Shown piece by piece: positions 7,970 through 12,733 of a stretch of DNA of 12,733 nucleotides. The position numbers were made by a program, and so were the translations under genes. Source of the stretch: Anaerolineae bacterium (GTDB lineage Bacteria; Chloroflexota; Anaerolineae; Anaerolineales; Villigracilaceae); assembly GCA_003484265.1 (NCBI GenBank), contig DNDO01000047.1:8071-20803 (forward strand), given 5' to 3'. The stretch's first letter is position 1, and every line of letters begins with the position of its first letter. A model generated the notes under the pieces. It had not been told where the DNA came from. It ran no database searches and worked only from the letters and a program-made list of their open reading frames with translations.

Positions 7970-8008
7970 AAAAAAACGAGACACCACGACCATATCGTGG
8001 TAGTCTCG
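7970..8008 (-). terminator. riboswitch-controlled intrinsic terminator before terC
   Basis: On the minus strand CGAGAC-U-ACCACGA pairs with UCGUGGU-GUCUCG (13 bp, one bulged U, 5-nt loop), followed by seven U. The 5' arm reuses the CGAGACUAC at the 3' side of the Mn2+ aptamer, so the terminator and aptamer helix P1 cannot form together. Ligand binding should therefore allow read-through into terC. Confidence 0.88.
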
Positions 8009-8099
8009 CCAGTTGTGGGTGACACGTACGATCAGCCGGGAACATTTGCTCCGTATTGACGACTGACCGATGGCGCCGCGCGCCATGGCTACTCCCTAC
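8000..8099 (-). promoter_or_regulatory. yybP-ykoY manganese riboswitch aptamer
   Basis: The minus-strand leader of terC carries the conserved pieces of this class in order: GUAG-GGAGUAGCC at the 5' side (8099-8087), a GC-rich hairpin, GUCGUCAAUACGG, CCCGGCUGAU, and ACUGGCGAGA-CUAC at the 3' side (to 8000). GUAG and CUAC close helix P1. The two metal-binding loops of the family are the GGGAGUAG and GGCGAGAC segments. This class senses Mn2+ and typically sits before mntP, alx/terC and P-type ATPase genes, which matches the gene here. P1 is short as I see it, but the motif content is distinctive. Confidence 0.92.
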
Positions 8100-8112
8100 T
8101 TGAGTGAGCAGG

Positions 8113-8142
8113 ATATTAACATACTCGAATACGCCCTGTCAA
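8113..8142 (-). promoter_or_regulatory. sigma70-like promoter of the terC leader
   Basis: A perfect TTGACA (8142-8137) is followed by 18 nt and then TAATAT (8118-8113) on the minus strand. Transcription would begin near 8106, only a few nt before the aptamer, giving a leader of about 175 nt before the terC ATG. Confidence 0.8.
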
Positions 8143-8198
8143 TAAATTTGCATTAGATTCCCATAAGAACGGATTTACAAACAGGCAAACCCATAGCC

Positions 8199-8969
8199 TT
8201 ACTGCCCCAGGCTTGCCCAGGCATCATCACATTCATCATCAACGCCTTTTGGATGCAGGAACGTCGTTTCGTTTTCTTTTAGATGTTCGGTAACCATGGA
8301 CACAAGATCGCGTGAACGGATCAGGCATGCATCCGCGTGCCCCACCTTACCGCGTTTTTGTAATTCCCTTTCATCGAGCCAGTCATCTACAAAAGAAAAG
8401 TTCTGGCAGCAATGATCGATCTCGCGATATTCAAATCGAACCGGCTTCCCCTCTTTCAAAATCGTGACGTGTTTATCGCGTCTATACCGCACTCCGGCTT
8501 GATTCTCCCCAAGGTGTATTGTCGTGTTTGAATCCTGACCGACTCCCAACAACAGCACCTGCCCATCCAATTGAAAGACTCTTCCCACCGGACCATCGAG
8601 TCCGTGCGGGATGTCAATGGGATGCGGCGCTGTGATCTTTTCAGCCAGCGGACCGACCGCCGCGAAGGCATGATTGTTATCACTCCGCAAAACGCCCGGC
8701 AATCTCCAGAAAGTATCTGCCACGACTCCCATCCCAGCACAATGATGTTTTGCCTTATCAAACGGATGATCGTCATCGTAACTCATGCTCGGCATCACAA
8801 GTGTCCCATCTGTACCTAGCGCGGAATGTAATGCCGAGATCAAGCCAACCGGTCCGCCCTCCACAGGTTTTACTTTTGAGAACGACGTATGGACAAGAAG
8901 GACTCCGCCCGTCTCCACGCCAAGATCGAGGAGTTGCCGGGTCAACCCGTCCCTGTGGATCATGTTCAT
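8199..8969 (-). CDS. AAC(3)-family aminoglycoside 3-N-acetyltransferase, AAC(3)-IV-like
   Basis: A 256-residue cytosolic acetyl-CoA-dependent enzyme of the Antibiotic_NAT family, which acetylates the 3-amino group of 2-deoxystreptamine antibiotics. Visible family segments are GGVLLVHTSFSKVKP (21-35), GPDG-type SALGTDGTLVMP (49-60), GVVADTFWRLPGVLRS (81-96), FAAVGPLA, and LDGQVLLLGVGQDSNTTIHL (134-153), with the active-site His152 followed by GE. By memory of the sequence it resembles AAC(3)-IVa (apramycin/gentamicin resistance) along its whole length, including DHCC (185-188) and the late ECD (246-248). Those Cys/His residues could bind a metal (inference). Its start overlaps the stop of the GNAT gene as ATGA, so the two are probably made together. 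No terminator is evident after it. Whether it acts on an antibiotic or on another amine is not shown by sequence. Confidence 0.92.
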   Translation of the reverse strand: MNMIHRDGLTRQLLDLGVETGGVLLVHTSFSKVKPVEGGPVGLISALHSALGTDGTLVMPSMSYDDDHPFDKAKHHCAGMGVVADTFWRLPGVLRSDNNHAFAAVGPLAEKITAPHPIDIPHGLDGPVGRVFQLDGQVLLLGVGQDSNTTIHLGENQAGVRYRRDKHVTILKEGKPVRFEYREIDHCCQNFSFVDDWLDERELQKRGKVGHADACLIRSRDLVSMVTEHLKENETTFLHPKGVDDECDDAWASLGQ

Positions 8970-9532
8970 AGTTCAGCGACCAGCCCAAAGTCTGAGGGGA
9001 GAAGCGAGTACATGTGCGCGTCGTAAATTGCTTTCCCCACCACCATCCGATTACGCAAAATCCCTTCGTAGTGTGCGCCGATCTTCTCCGCCACCCGCCG
9101 GCTCTTTTCGTTCCCAACCGCCATCACGATCTCGGCGCGGATCAAACCCGTCTTTTCAAACCCAAAACGCGCTGCGAGTTTCGCGGCGCGACCCGCGAAC
9201 CCGTTGCCCTGTTTTGTTGTCCGCACCCAATACCCCAGGTTGCAAAAATGATATACGGGATGCTTATAACTCAAACCGCAGCCGCCGAGCAGGTCGCCGT
9301 TCCCTGCGTCGATGATCGCAAACGCGAAAAGTGTTTTTTCCTCCCAGCGGGCGCGCGTGATACGGATGAAGCCATCCGACTCGTTTTGGGTATACCCATC
9401 GTGCGCCCAACTCATCCATGGCTTAAGCTCCGCAAGGGACTCGAAGATTGCGCCATACAATTTTTTTGAATCGTCCATCCTGAAAGGGCGCAGGACGATA
9501 ACGTCGTCTGTGAGTTCGGTCGAAAGGTCCAT
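8966..9532 (-). CDS. GNAT family N-acetyltransferase, RimJ/RimL-like
   Basis: A 188-residue GNAT protein of the RimJ/RimL type (acetyltransferase_3), which moves acetyl from acetyl-CoA to an amine of a protein or small molecule. The N-terminal VLRPFRMDD (13-21) is typical. Motif A, which holds the pyrophosphate of acetyl-CoA, reads TKQGNGFAGRAA (106-117). The later VGNEKSRRVAEKIGAHYEG (139-157) contains the conserved Asn141 and Ser144. It is the first gene of a two-gene unit with the AAC(3)-like enzyme and overlaps it by 4 nt. The ribosome binding site GGAG is placed well but lies within a sequence that can pair with the 3' arm of the upstream terminator, so its translation may depend on RNA folding. 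No promoter of its own is clear in the 63-nt gap. The substrate is unknown. Confidence 0.9.
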   Translation of the reverse strand: MDLSTELTDDVIVLRPFRMDDSKKLYGAIFESLAELKPWMSWAHDGYTQNESDGFIRITRARWEEKTLFAFAIIDAGNGDLLGGCGLSYKHPVYHFCNLGYWVRTTKQGNGFAGRAAKLAARFGFEKTGLIRAEIVMAVGNEKSRRVAEKIGAHYEGILRNRMVVGKAIYDAHMYSLLPSDFGLVAEL

Positions 9533-9547
9533 GTGATCTCCGTAAAC

Positions 9548-9577
9548 AAAAACGGAGTCACTTTTCCGTGACTCCGT
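9548..9577 (-). terminator. intrinsic terminator after the NarL-type regulator, overlapping the GNAT leader
   Basis: ACGGAGTCAC pairs with GTGACTCCGT around GGAAAA on the minus strand, a perfect 10-bp stem followed by UUUUGUUU. It stands 18 nt after the regulator's stop and only 15 nt before the GNAT ATG. The 3' arm can alternatively pair with ACGGAGATCAC at 9543-9533, which contains the GNAT ribosome binding site. Confidence 0.88.
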
Positions 9578-9595
9578 GAATATATATTTTCAAAT

Positions 9596-10267
9596 CTAGG
9601 GCGTTATGTATTCGCGCAGGTTATGCTCCACCGCGTACGCCGCGGCTTCAGCGCGATTGCTCACATTCAGTTTCGAGAGGATGCTCGATACATAGTTACG
9701 CACCGTACCTTCGCCCAGATACAAGTGCTTGGCGATTTCGCGATTCGTCCTGCCCTCCGAAACCAGTTGCAGGACGTGCTTCTCCTGCTGGCTCAAATGC
9801 TGGAATGCAGAAGCCTCCTCATCCTTTACCGCGCGGCGCACCTGCTGGAACACACGCTGTGTCACTGCCGGGTCGAGCAGGGCCTCGCCGCGCGCCACCG
9901 CTTCCAACGCTTTCACCAGGTCGTCGCTGCCGATCTGCTTGAGAACGTAACCCGACGCGCCCGCGCGGATGGCAGAGAACAACATCTCATCCTCGGCATA
10001 CGATGTGAGCATGATTATCTTGACATTCGGGTATTTTTCCACGATCTGCTCGCACGCCTCGATGCCCGAGACGCCGGGTAAGCGGATGTCCATCACCACT
10101 ACATCGGGTTTGAGCGTCCCCGTTTTTTCGACGGCTTCACGCGAGGAGGCAGCCTCACCGACCACGTCAAAGTGCGAATGACGCTCAAGGAGCGACTTCA
10201 ACCCCAACCGAACGACCTCATGGTCGTCCACTAGAAGTATACGTTGTCTTGGATGTTGTTTTGGCAT
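9596..10267 (-). CDS. NarL/FixJ (LuxR-HTH) family response regulator
   Basis: A 223-residue two-domain regulator. The receiver domain (about 9-125) has the acidic pair Asp14-Asp15, phospho-acceptor Asp60 in VVVMDIRLPG, Thr88 and Lys110. The C-terminal LuxR-type helix-turn-helix (about 157-215) reads LSQQEKHVLQLVSEGRTNREIAKHL then GTVRNYVSSILSKLNVSNRAEA. Both domains appear intact. Phosphorylation should drive dimerisation and DNA binding. It resembles the LiaR/DegU/DevR branch, which answers envelope or environmental stress, but no histidine kinase lies next to it in this window, so partner and targets are unknown. A strong terminator follows. Upstream, the ribosome binding site is weak (GGGG about 12 nt before the ATG), and no clear promoter was found in 10268-10372. 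Confidence 0.95.
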   Translation of the reverse strand: MPKQHPRQRILLVDDHEVVRLGLKSLLERHSHFDVVGEAASSREAVEKTGTLKPDVVVMDIRLPGVSGIEACEQIVEKYPNVKIIMLTSYAEDEMLFSAIRAGASGYVLKQIGSDDLVKALEAVARGEALLDPAVTQRVFQQVRRAVKDEEASAFQHLSQQEKHVLQLVSEGRTNREIAKHLYLGEGTVRNYVSSILSKLNVSNRAEAAAYAVEHNLREYITP

Positions 10268-10372
10268 GACAGGATTTTACCCCAGTATTACACGCTCCGC
10301 TTCCCTCCGACCGAAAAATGAATCCTCAGACACAGCTTTATCTCCCCGCATTCTTTCCCTGCTAAAACTTTA

Positions 10373-10400
10373 GGACGGGATACGCTTTTGTATCCCGTCC
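10373..10400 (-). terminator. probable terminator after hsp20
   Basis: GGACGGGATAC pairs perfectly with GTATCCCGTCC (11 bp, 6-nt loop). On the minus strand it is followed by UAAAGUUUUAG, a poor U-tract. It lies 10 nt after the hsp20 stop. The strength of the stem argues for termination or 3'-end protection. Confidence 0.75.
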
Positions 10401-10409
10401 AATCTGTCA

Positions 10410-10850
10410 TTATTTCGCCTTGACGGTTATGGTCTTTGGTTTGACCTCGTCCGCTTTCGGCAGGGTGATGGTCAGGATGCCGTTCTCGAAATCGGCTTTT
10501 GCCTTGTCCGCGACCACATCTGTGGGCAATGCCACAGAACGCTCGAATGAACCGAAACGCTGTTCACGGATGTGCCAGGCTTTTTCCGTTTTCTCTTCCT
10601 CGTGCTTCACCTCGCCTTTGAGGGTCAGCACTTCACCGGTGACGTTGATCTGGACTTCATCGGCCTTGATGCCCGGCAGGGCGGCTTTTACCACGATCTC
10701 GTCGTCGGTCTGGAACATGTCTATCGCAGGCACAGACCAGCCGTCCCTGTGGGAGAGCGGGCGCGTGAACGCGTCATCAAAAAGACGGTCCATTGCGTCG
10801 CGCAGGGACATCATCTCACGAGCGGGCTCCCAACGAATTATGTTTGACAT
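10410..10850 (-). CDS. small heat shock protein, Hsp20/alpha-crystallin family
   Basis: A 146-residue ATP-independent holdase that binds unfolding proteins and keeps them refoldable. The N-terminal arm (1-40, MSNIIRWEPAREMMSLRDAMDRLFDD) is typical of bacterial class A Hsp20. The alpha-crystallin domain spans about 41-132, with PAIDMFQTDDEIVVKAALPG, the GEVLTLKGE strand and the signature FENGILTITLP (121-131). The C-terminal I-x-V motif used in oligomer assembly is Ile141-Thr-Val143. Length is normal and the reading frame complete. A strong ribosome binding site AAGGAGG precedes the ATG. No CIRCE element is present; a TATATT at 10891-10886 right after the upstream terminator is a possible -10 box. 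It probably forms its own transcript. Confidence 0.96.
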   Translation of the reverse strand: MSNIIRWEPAREMMSLRDAMDRLFDDAFTRPLSHRDGWSVPAIDMFQTDDEIVVKAALPGIKADEVQINVTGEVLTLKGEVKHEEEKTEKAWHIREQRFGSFERSVALPTDVVADKAKADFENGILTITLPKADEVKPKTITVKAK

Positions 10851-10885
10851 AGCGACCTCCTTTTGGTCTTAAGATTTATGCCCTT

Positions 10886-10918
10886 AATATAAAAAGCCTG
10901 CGTTAGAAAAACGCAAGC
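10886..10918 (-). terminator. intrinsic terminator of the OmpR-type regulator operon
   Basis: GCTTGCGTT pairs with AACGCAGGC (9 bp with one G:U, 5-nt loop TTTCT) on the minus strand, followed by TTTTTATATT. It ends the transcript coming from the VWA-FHA-regulator operon. The AT-rich end may double as the -10 region of hsp20. Confidence 0.8.
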
Positions 10919-10947
10919 CGTGTATAAAAAATCTATATGAGATTTTT

Positions 10948-11014
10948 GGAATCCTGTAGCTTGCTCCATGCGCTTTTCAGCATACCCCTTCGGGGCACTT
11001 AGCTGGCTGATTCC
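10948..11014 (-). ncRNA. structured 3' UTR element after the OmpR-type regulator (unassigned)
   Basis: Directly after the regulator stop codon, the minus-strand RNA begins with GGAAUC and ends with GAUUCC, which pair. Inside these, AGCU pairs with AGCU across a 4x4 internal loop. Within that are a hairpin GUGCCCC-GAA-GGGGUAU (7 bp) and a small GCU-GAAA-AGC hairpin. This gives a compact branched fold of 67 nt, 30 nt before the terminator. I do not recognise an RNA family. It could be a 3'-UTR-derived small RNA, a stabiliser, or chance folding. Confidence 0.4.
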
Positions 11015-11018
11015 AATT

Positions 11019-11738
11019 TTATTCTTTTTGGCGCTTGTAATCTACAAACCGATAGCCGACACCGCGTTCGGTAAGAATGTAAACGGGGTTGGCGGGGTCC
11101 ATCTCAAGTTTCTGGCGCAGGTAATTTATGTAGAGGCGTACATAATGCGGTTCATCGCGGTATTCATAACCCCAGACCTTGATGAGTATCTGGTCGTGAG
11201 TCAACACCCAGCCAGCATTCTGGACCAGGTGATAAAGCAGGCGGTATTCTGTGGGACGCAATTTTATGAGTTTGCCTTCGAGCCAGACTTCCCGGCGGTC
11301 GAAGTCGATCTTCAGGCGTTCATCCACTTCGATGATCTCGTGCATGGAACCGCCCGCCCCTTCCGTCCGGCGGATGACCGCTTTTACACGGCCGACCATC
11401 TCGCGCGGGCTGAATGGCTTTGTAATGTAATCGTCCGCGCCGAGTTCGAGGCCGCGCACGCGGTCATCTTCCTCGCCTTTGGCAGTCAGCATAATGACAG
11501 GTACATTGCCGCCTTCGCGTATGGTTTCCAGTACGTCGAAGCCATCCATGTCCGGCATCATAACGTCGAGTAATATCAGGTCGGGGTTCACGTCGCGCAG
11601 TTTCTGGATCGCCTGTTTGCCGTTGAACGCCTCGGAAACCTGAAAACCATCATGCTCCAGGTTCATGCGGATGAAGCGCACCATTCGCTCCTCGTCATCC
11701 ACGATAAGAATACGGCGGCGGTCAAATTCCTCAGGCAT
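11019..11738 (-). CDS. OmpR/PhoB family response regulator
   Basis: A 239-residue regulator with a receiver domain (about 8-124) and an OmpR-type winged helix (about 135-233). Receiver residues are intact: Asp14-Asp15, phospho-acceptor Asp58 in LILLDVMMPDMDG, Thr85 and Lys107 in TKPFSP. The winged helix shows LRPTEYRLLYHLVQNAGWVLTHDQIL and the closing RGVGYRF. Phosphorylation should promote dimer binding to tandem direct repeats. No sensor kinase is next to it. It is instead the last gene of an operon with an FHA protein and a VWA-type protein, 3 nt after the 80-residue gene and with GGGAG before the ATG. That suggests a link between phospho-threonine signalling and transcription, which is an inference. 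Confidence 0.95.
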   Translation of the reverse strand: MPEEFDRRRILIVDDEERMVRFIRMNLEHDGFQVSEAFNGKQAIQKLRDVNPDLILLDVMMPDMDGFDVLETIREGGNVPVIMLTAKGEEDDRVRGLELGADDYITKPFSPREMVGRVKAVIRRTEGAGGSMHEIIEVDERLKIDFDRREVWLEGKLIKLRPTEYRLLYHLVQNAGWVLTHDQILIKVWGYEYRDEPHYVRLYINYLRQKLEMDPANPVYILTERGVGYRFVDYKRQKE

Positions 11739-11741
11739 AAT

Positions 11742-11984
11742 CTACTCCCTGACAAAGCCGATCAGGGCTTCCTCATCTGCATTTTCGAGTATCTCTATAA
11801 ACGCCACCCTGGTAAGGGGCCAGATCACTTTCGTGACATTGGCTTCAAGATAATGAATATCCTTGCCATCCCGCAGGCGGGGATTGTTGATCGTAAGGAT
11901 CGTATCGTCGTTCTTGGGATATTCATCTATTTCACCCACAATGGAGGGTTCACCCGGAAGATGAAGGATGATCGTAAATGCCAT
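11742..11984 (-). CDS. conserved-looking small protein of unknown function, possibly a small beta-barrel
   Basis: An 80-residue acidic protein without signal peptide or membrane helix. I do not recognise a named family. The pattern is strand-rich: FTIILHLPGEPSIVGEIDEYP, DTILTINNP, YLEANVTKVIWPLTRVAFIEIL. The spacing of a Gly-x-Ile strand, a strand ending in Asn-Asn and a late Val-rich strand recalls Sm/Hfq-like barrels, but this is only a fold guess. It sits between the FHA gene (18 nt upstream) and the response regulator (3 nt downstream), all in one direction, and GAGAGG stands before the ATG, so it is very likely translated. Tight packing suggests a role tied to the same signalling operon. 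Confidence 0.8.
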   Translation of the reverse strand: MAFTIILHLPGEPSIVGEIDEYPKNDDTILTINNPRLRDGKDIHYLEANVTKVIWPLTRVAFIEILENADEEALIGFVRE

Positions 11985-12002
11985 AATAAACCTCTCAAAC
12001 TC

Positions 12003-12512
12003 CTAGCCGCTGCGCAGTAATACCTGTATCTTCAGTTTGCCCAATGCAACGACATCGCCGTGTTTGAGTTCCTCTTCCGTATGCGGGTTGAGGCGTCGTC
12101 CATTAAGATAGGTGCCATTGGAAGACCCCAGGTCCATGACAACCGTGTGATCGGCATCGCGCTTTACCACTGCGTGGAGCCGGGAAACGCCTGAAGCATA
12201 TGCCTGGTAGGGGGTCAGGTCTATATCCGGCATGATGGGTTGTCCTTCACTTAGACGCCCCATGGTAAATTCGTTTCTCGAAGCAAGCGGGAGTATCTTG
12301 CCGCTATCCATCAAATGCAGTGACAGCCAACTATTGGTGGGCGATGACGGAGGCTCAATATTCGCGGGTCTTTTTCTGAGATCATCCGCGATCTGGTCCT
12401 GGTCAATGGACTGCGTGGTAAGTCCCTCGCTCCCTTCCAGCTGTGTCCCGCATTCAGCACAGAATAATGTGCCAGAAACATTTTCATGCTGACAATTCGA
12501 GCAAATAATCAT
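12003..12512 (-). CDS. zinc-ribbon and FHA domain protein
   Basis: A 169-residue cytosolic protein. The N-terminus is a zinc ribbon with two Cys pairs: Cys4-x2-Cys7 and Cys18-x2-Cys21. A flexible linker (about 25-60) follows. The C-terminal FHA domain (about 62-166) binds phosphothreonine peptides; its recognition residues are present: GR (85-86), SRLH (110-113) and GSSNGTYLNG (129-138), then GDVVALG. Its partner is probably a protein phosphorylated by a Ser/Thr kinase, not seen in this window. Its ATG overlaps the stop of the preceding VWA-type gene as ATGA, and AAGGAG lies inside the end of that gene, so translation is coupled. It leads into the 80-residue protein and the OmpR-type regulator. 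Confidence 0.93.
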   Translation of the reverse strand: MIICSNCQHENVSGTLFCAECGTQLEGSEGLTTQSIDQDQIADDLRKRPANIEPPSSPTNSWLSLHLMDSGKILPLASRNEFTMGRLSEGQPIMPDIDLTPYQAYASGVSRLHAVVKRDADHTVVMDLGSSNGTYLNGRRLNPHTEEELKHGDVVALGKLKIQVLLRSG

Positions 12513-12733
12513 GATACAAACTCCTTCTTTGGCGGCGCAAGGAATAAGGCGCGTGTGCCATATTTGATCTTCTTTCTACCTTCTTCTGAAATACCCTTCT
12601 CCTGCTGTATGCGGTCCACTTCAAACGAGATCGTCCGTGCCAGACTTCGTTCGCCCTGTGTCATCAAGTTCGCCGCGAGAGCCTGGAGCTGGCGGGTGCC
12701 TGCTTCGAGGTTCCCCCCATCCTGTGCCTCCGC
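12509..12733 (-). CDS. C-terminus of a VWA-domain protein (N-terminus beyond window)
   Basis: Reading in from the right edge, 74 residues lead to a TGA that overlaps the FHA start codon. The piece is helical: GNLEAGTRQLQALAANLMTQG then LARTISFEVDRIQQ and the ending EEGRKKIKYGTRALFL. This pattern of a GNLEAGTRQL helix and a KKIKYGTRALFL close is what I know from C-terminal ends of cytosolic von Willebrand factor A proteins in Chloroflexota and Cyanobacteria. The VWA domain itself is not in the window, so the call rests on the tail and on the FHA neighbour. If right, the whole protein binds metal through a MIDAS site and probably acts in a phospho-signalling complex. Confidence 0.7.
   Translation of the reverse strand, partial: AEAQDGGNLEAGTRQLQALAANLMTQGERSLARTISFEVDRIQQEKGISEEGRKKIKYGTRALFLAPPKKEFVS

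Noticed and set aside
8143..8198. Possible terminator after the AAC(3)-like gene
   Set aside because: Only a bulged, short pairing (GGTTTGC with GTAAATCC) is visible and there is no U-tract. The terC promoter and riboswitch terminator lie just downstream and would handle read-through.
10851..10960. CIRCE or other known heat-shock operator before hsp20
   Set aside because: No TTAGCACTC-N9-GAGTGCTAA type repeat occurs. The inverted repeat found is better explained as the terminator of the upstream operon.
10968..11573. Plus-strand open frame of 201 codons over the 3' half of the OmpR-type regulator
   Set aside because: It is antisense to a fully conserved regulator and reads as random sequence, so it is a shadow frame.

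Overview
This window reads as ordinary chromosome from a free-living bacterium, most likely a member of the Chloroflexota (Anaerolineae-like). That placement is an inference. It rests on a Pro/Thr-rich extracytoplasmic tail carrying an SH3b domain, a VWA-protein tail followed by a zinc-ribbon/FHA protein, and the character of the M20 dipeptidase and ABC exporters. No rRNA, tRNA, CRISPR array or insertion sequence was seen.

All recognised genes but one lie on the minus strand, so transcription runs from high to low coordinates. From the right edge: (i) a signalling operon of a VWA-type protein C-terminus, a zinc-ribbon/FHA protein, an 80-residue unknown protein and an OmpR/PhoB-type response regulator (12733-11019), ending in an unusually structured 3' UTR and an intrinsic terminator; (ii) an Hsp20 chaperone (10850-10410); (iii) a NarL/LuxR-type response regulator (10267-9596); (iv) a coupled pair made of a GNAT acetyltransferase and an AAC(3)-IV-like aminoglycoside acetyltransferase (9532-8199); (v) a TerC-family membrane protein with its own sigma70-like promoter and a yybP-ykoY Mn2+ riboswitch fused to a terminator (8142-6957). 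Next comes the only plus-strand gene, a TIR-transmembrane-SH3b protein (5786-6907). It converges on terC and shares a bidirectional terminator with it. Further left, and divergent from the TIR gene, is a MarR regulator followed by the two halves of a heterodimeric ABC exporter (5540-1018), with a perfect 16-bp palindrome at the marR promoter. The left edge holds the start of an M20 dipeptidase whose C-terminus runs off the window.

Many of the genes fit stress and environmental response: drug efflux under MarR control, metal homeostasis under Mn2+ control, antibiotic or small-molecule acetylation, protein folding, and two response regulators without adjacent kinases. The items most worth following up are the TIR protein joined across the membrane to an SH3b domain and a Pro/Thr tail, the riboswitch-terminator before terC, the alternative hairpin that can cover the GNAT ribosome binding site, the compact 3' UTR structure downstream of the OmpR-type regulator, and the AAC(3)-IV homologue in a chromosomal setting.
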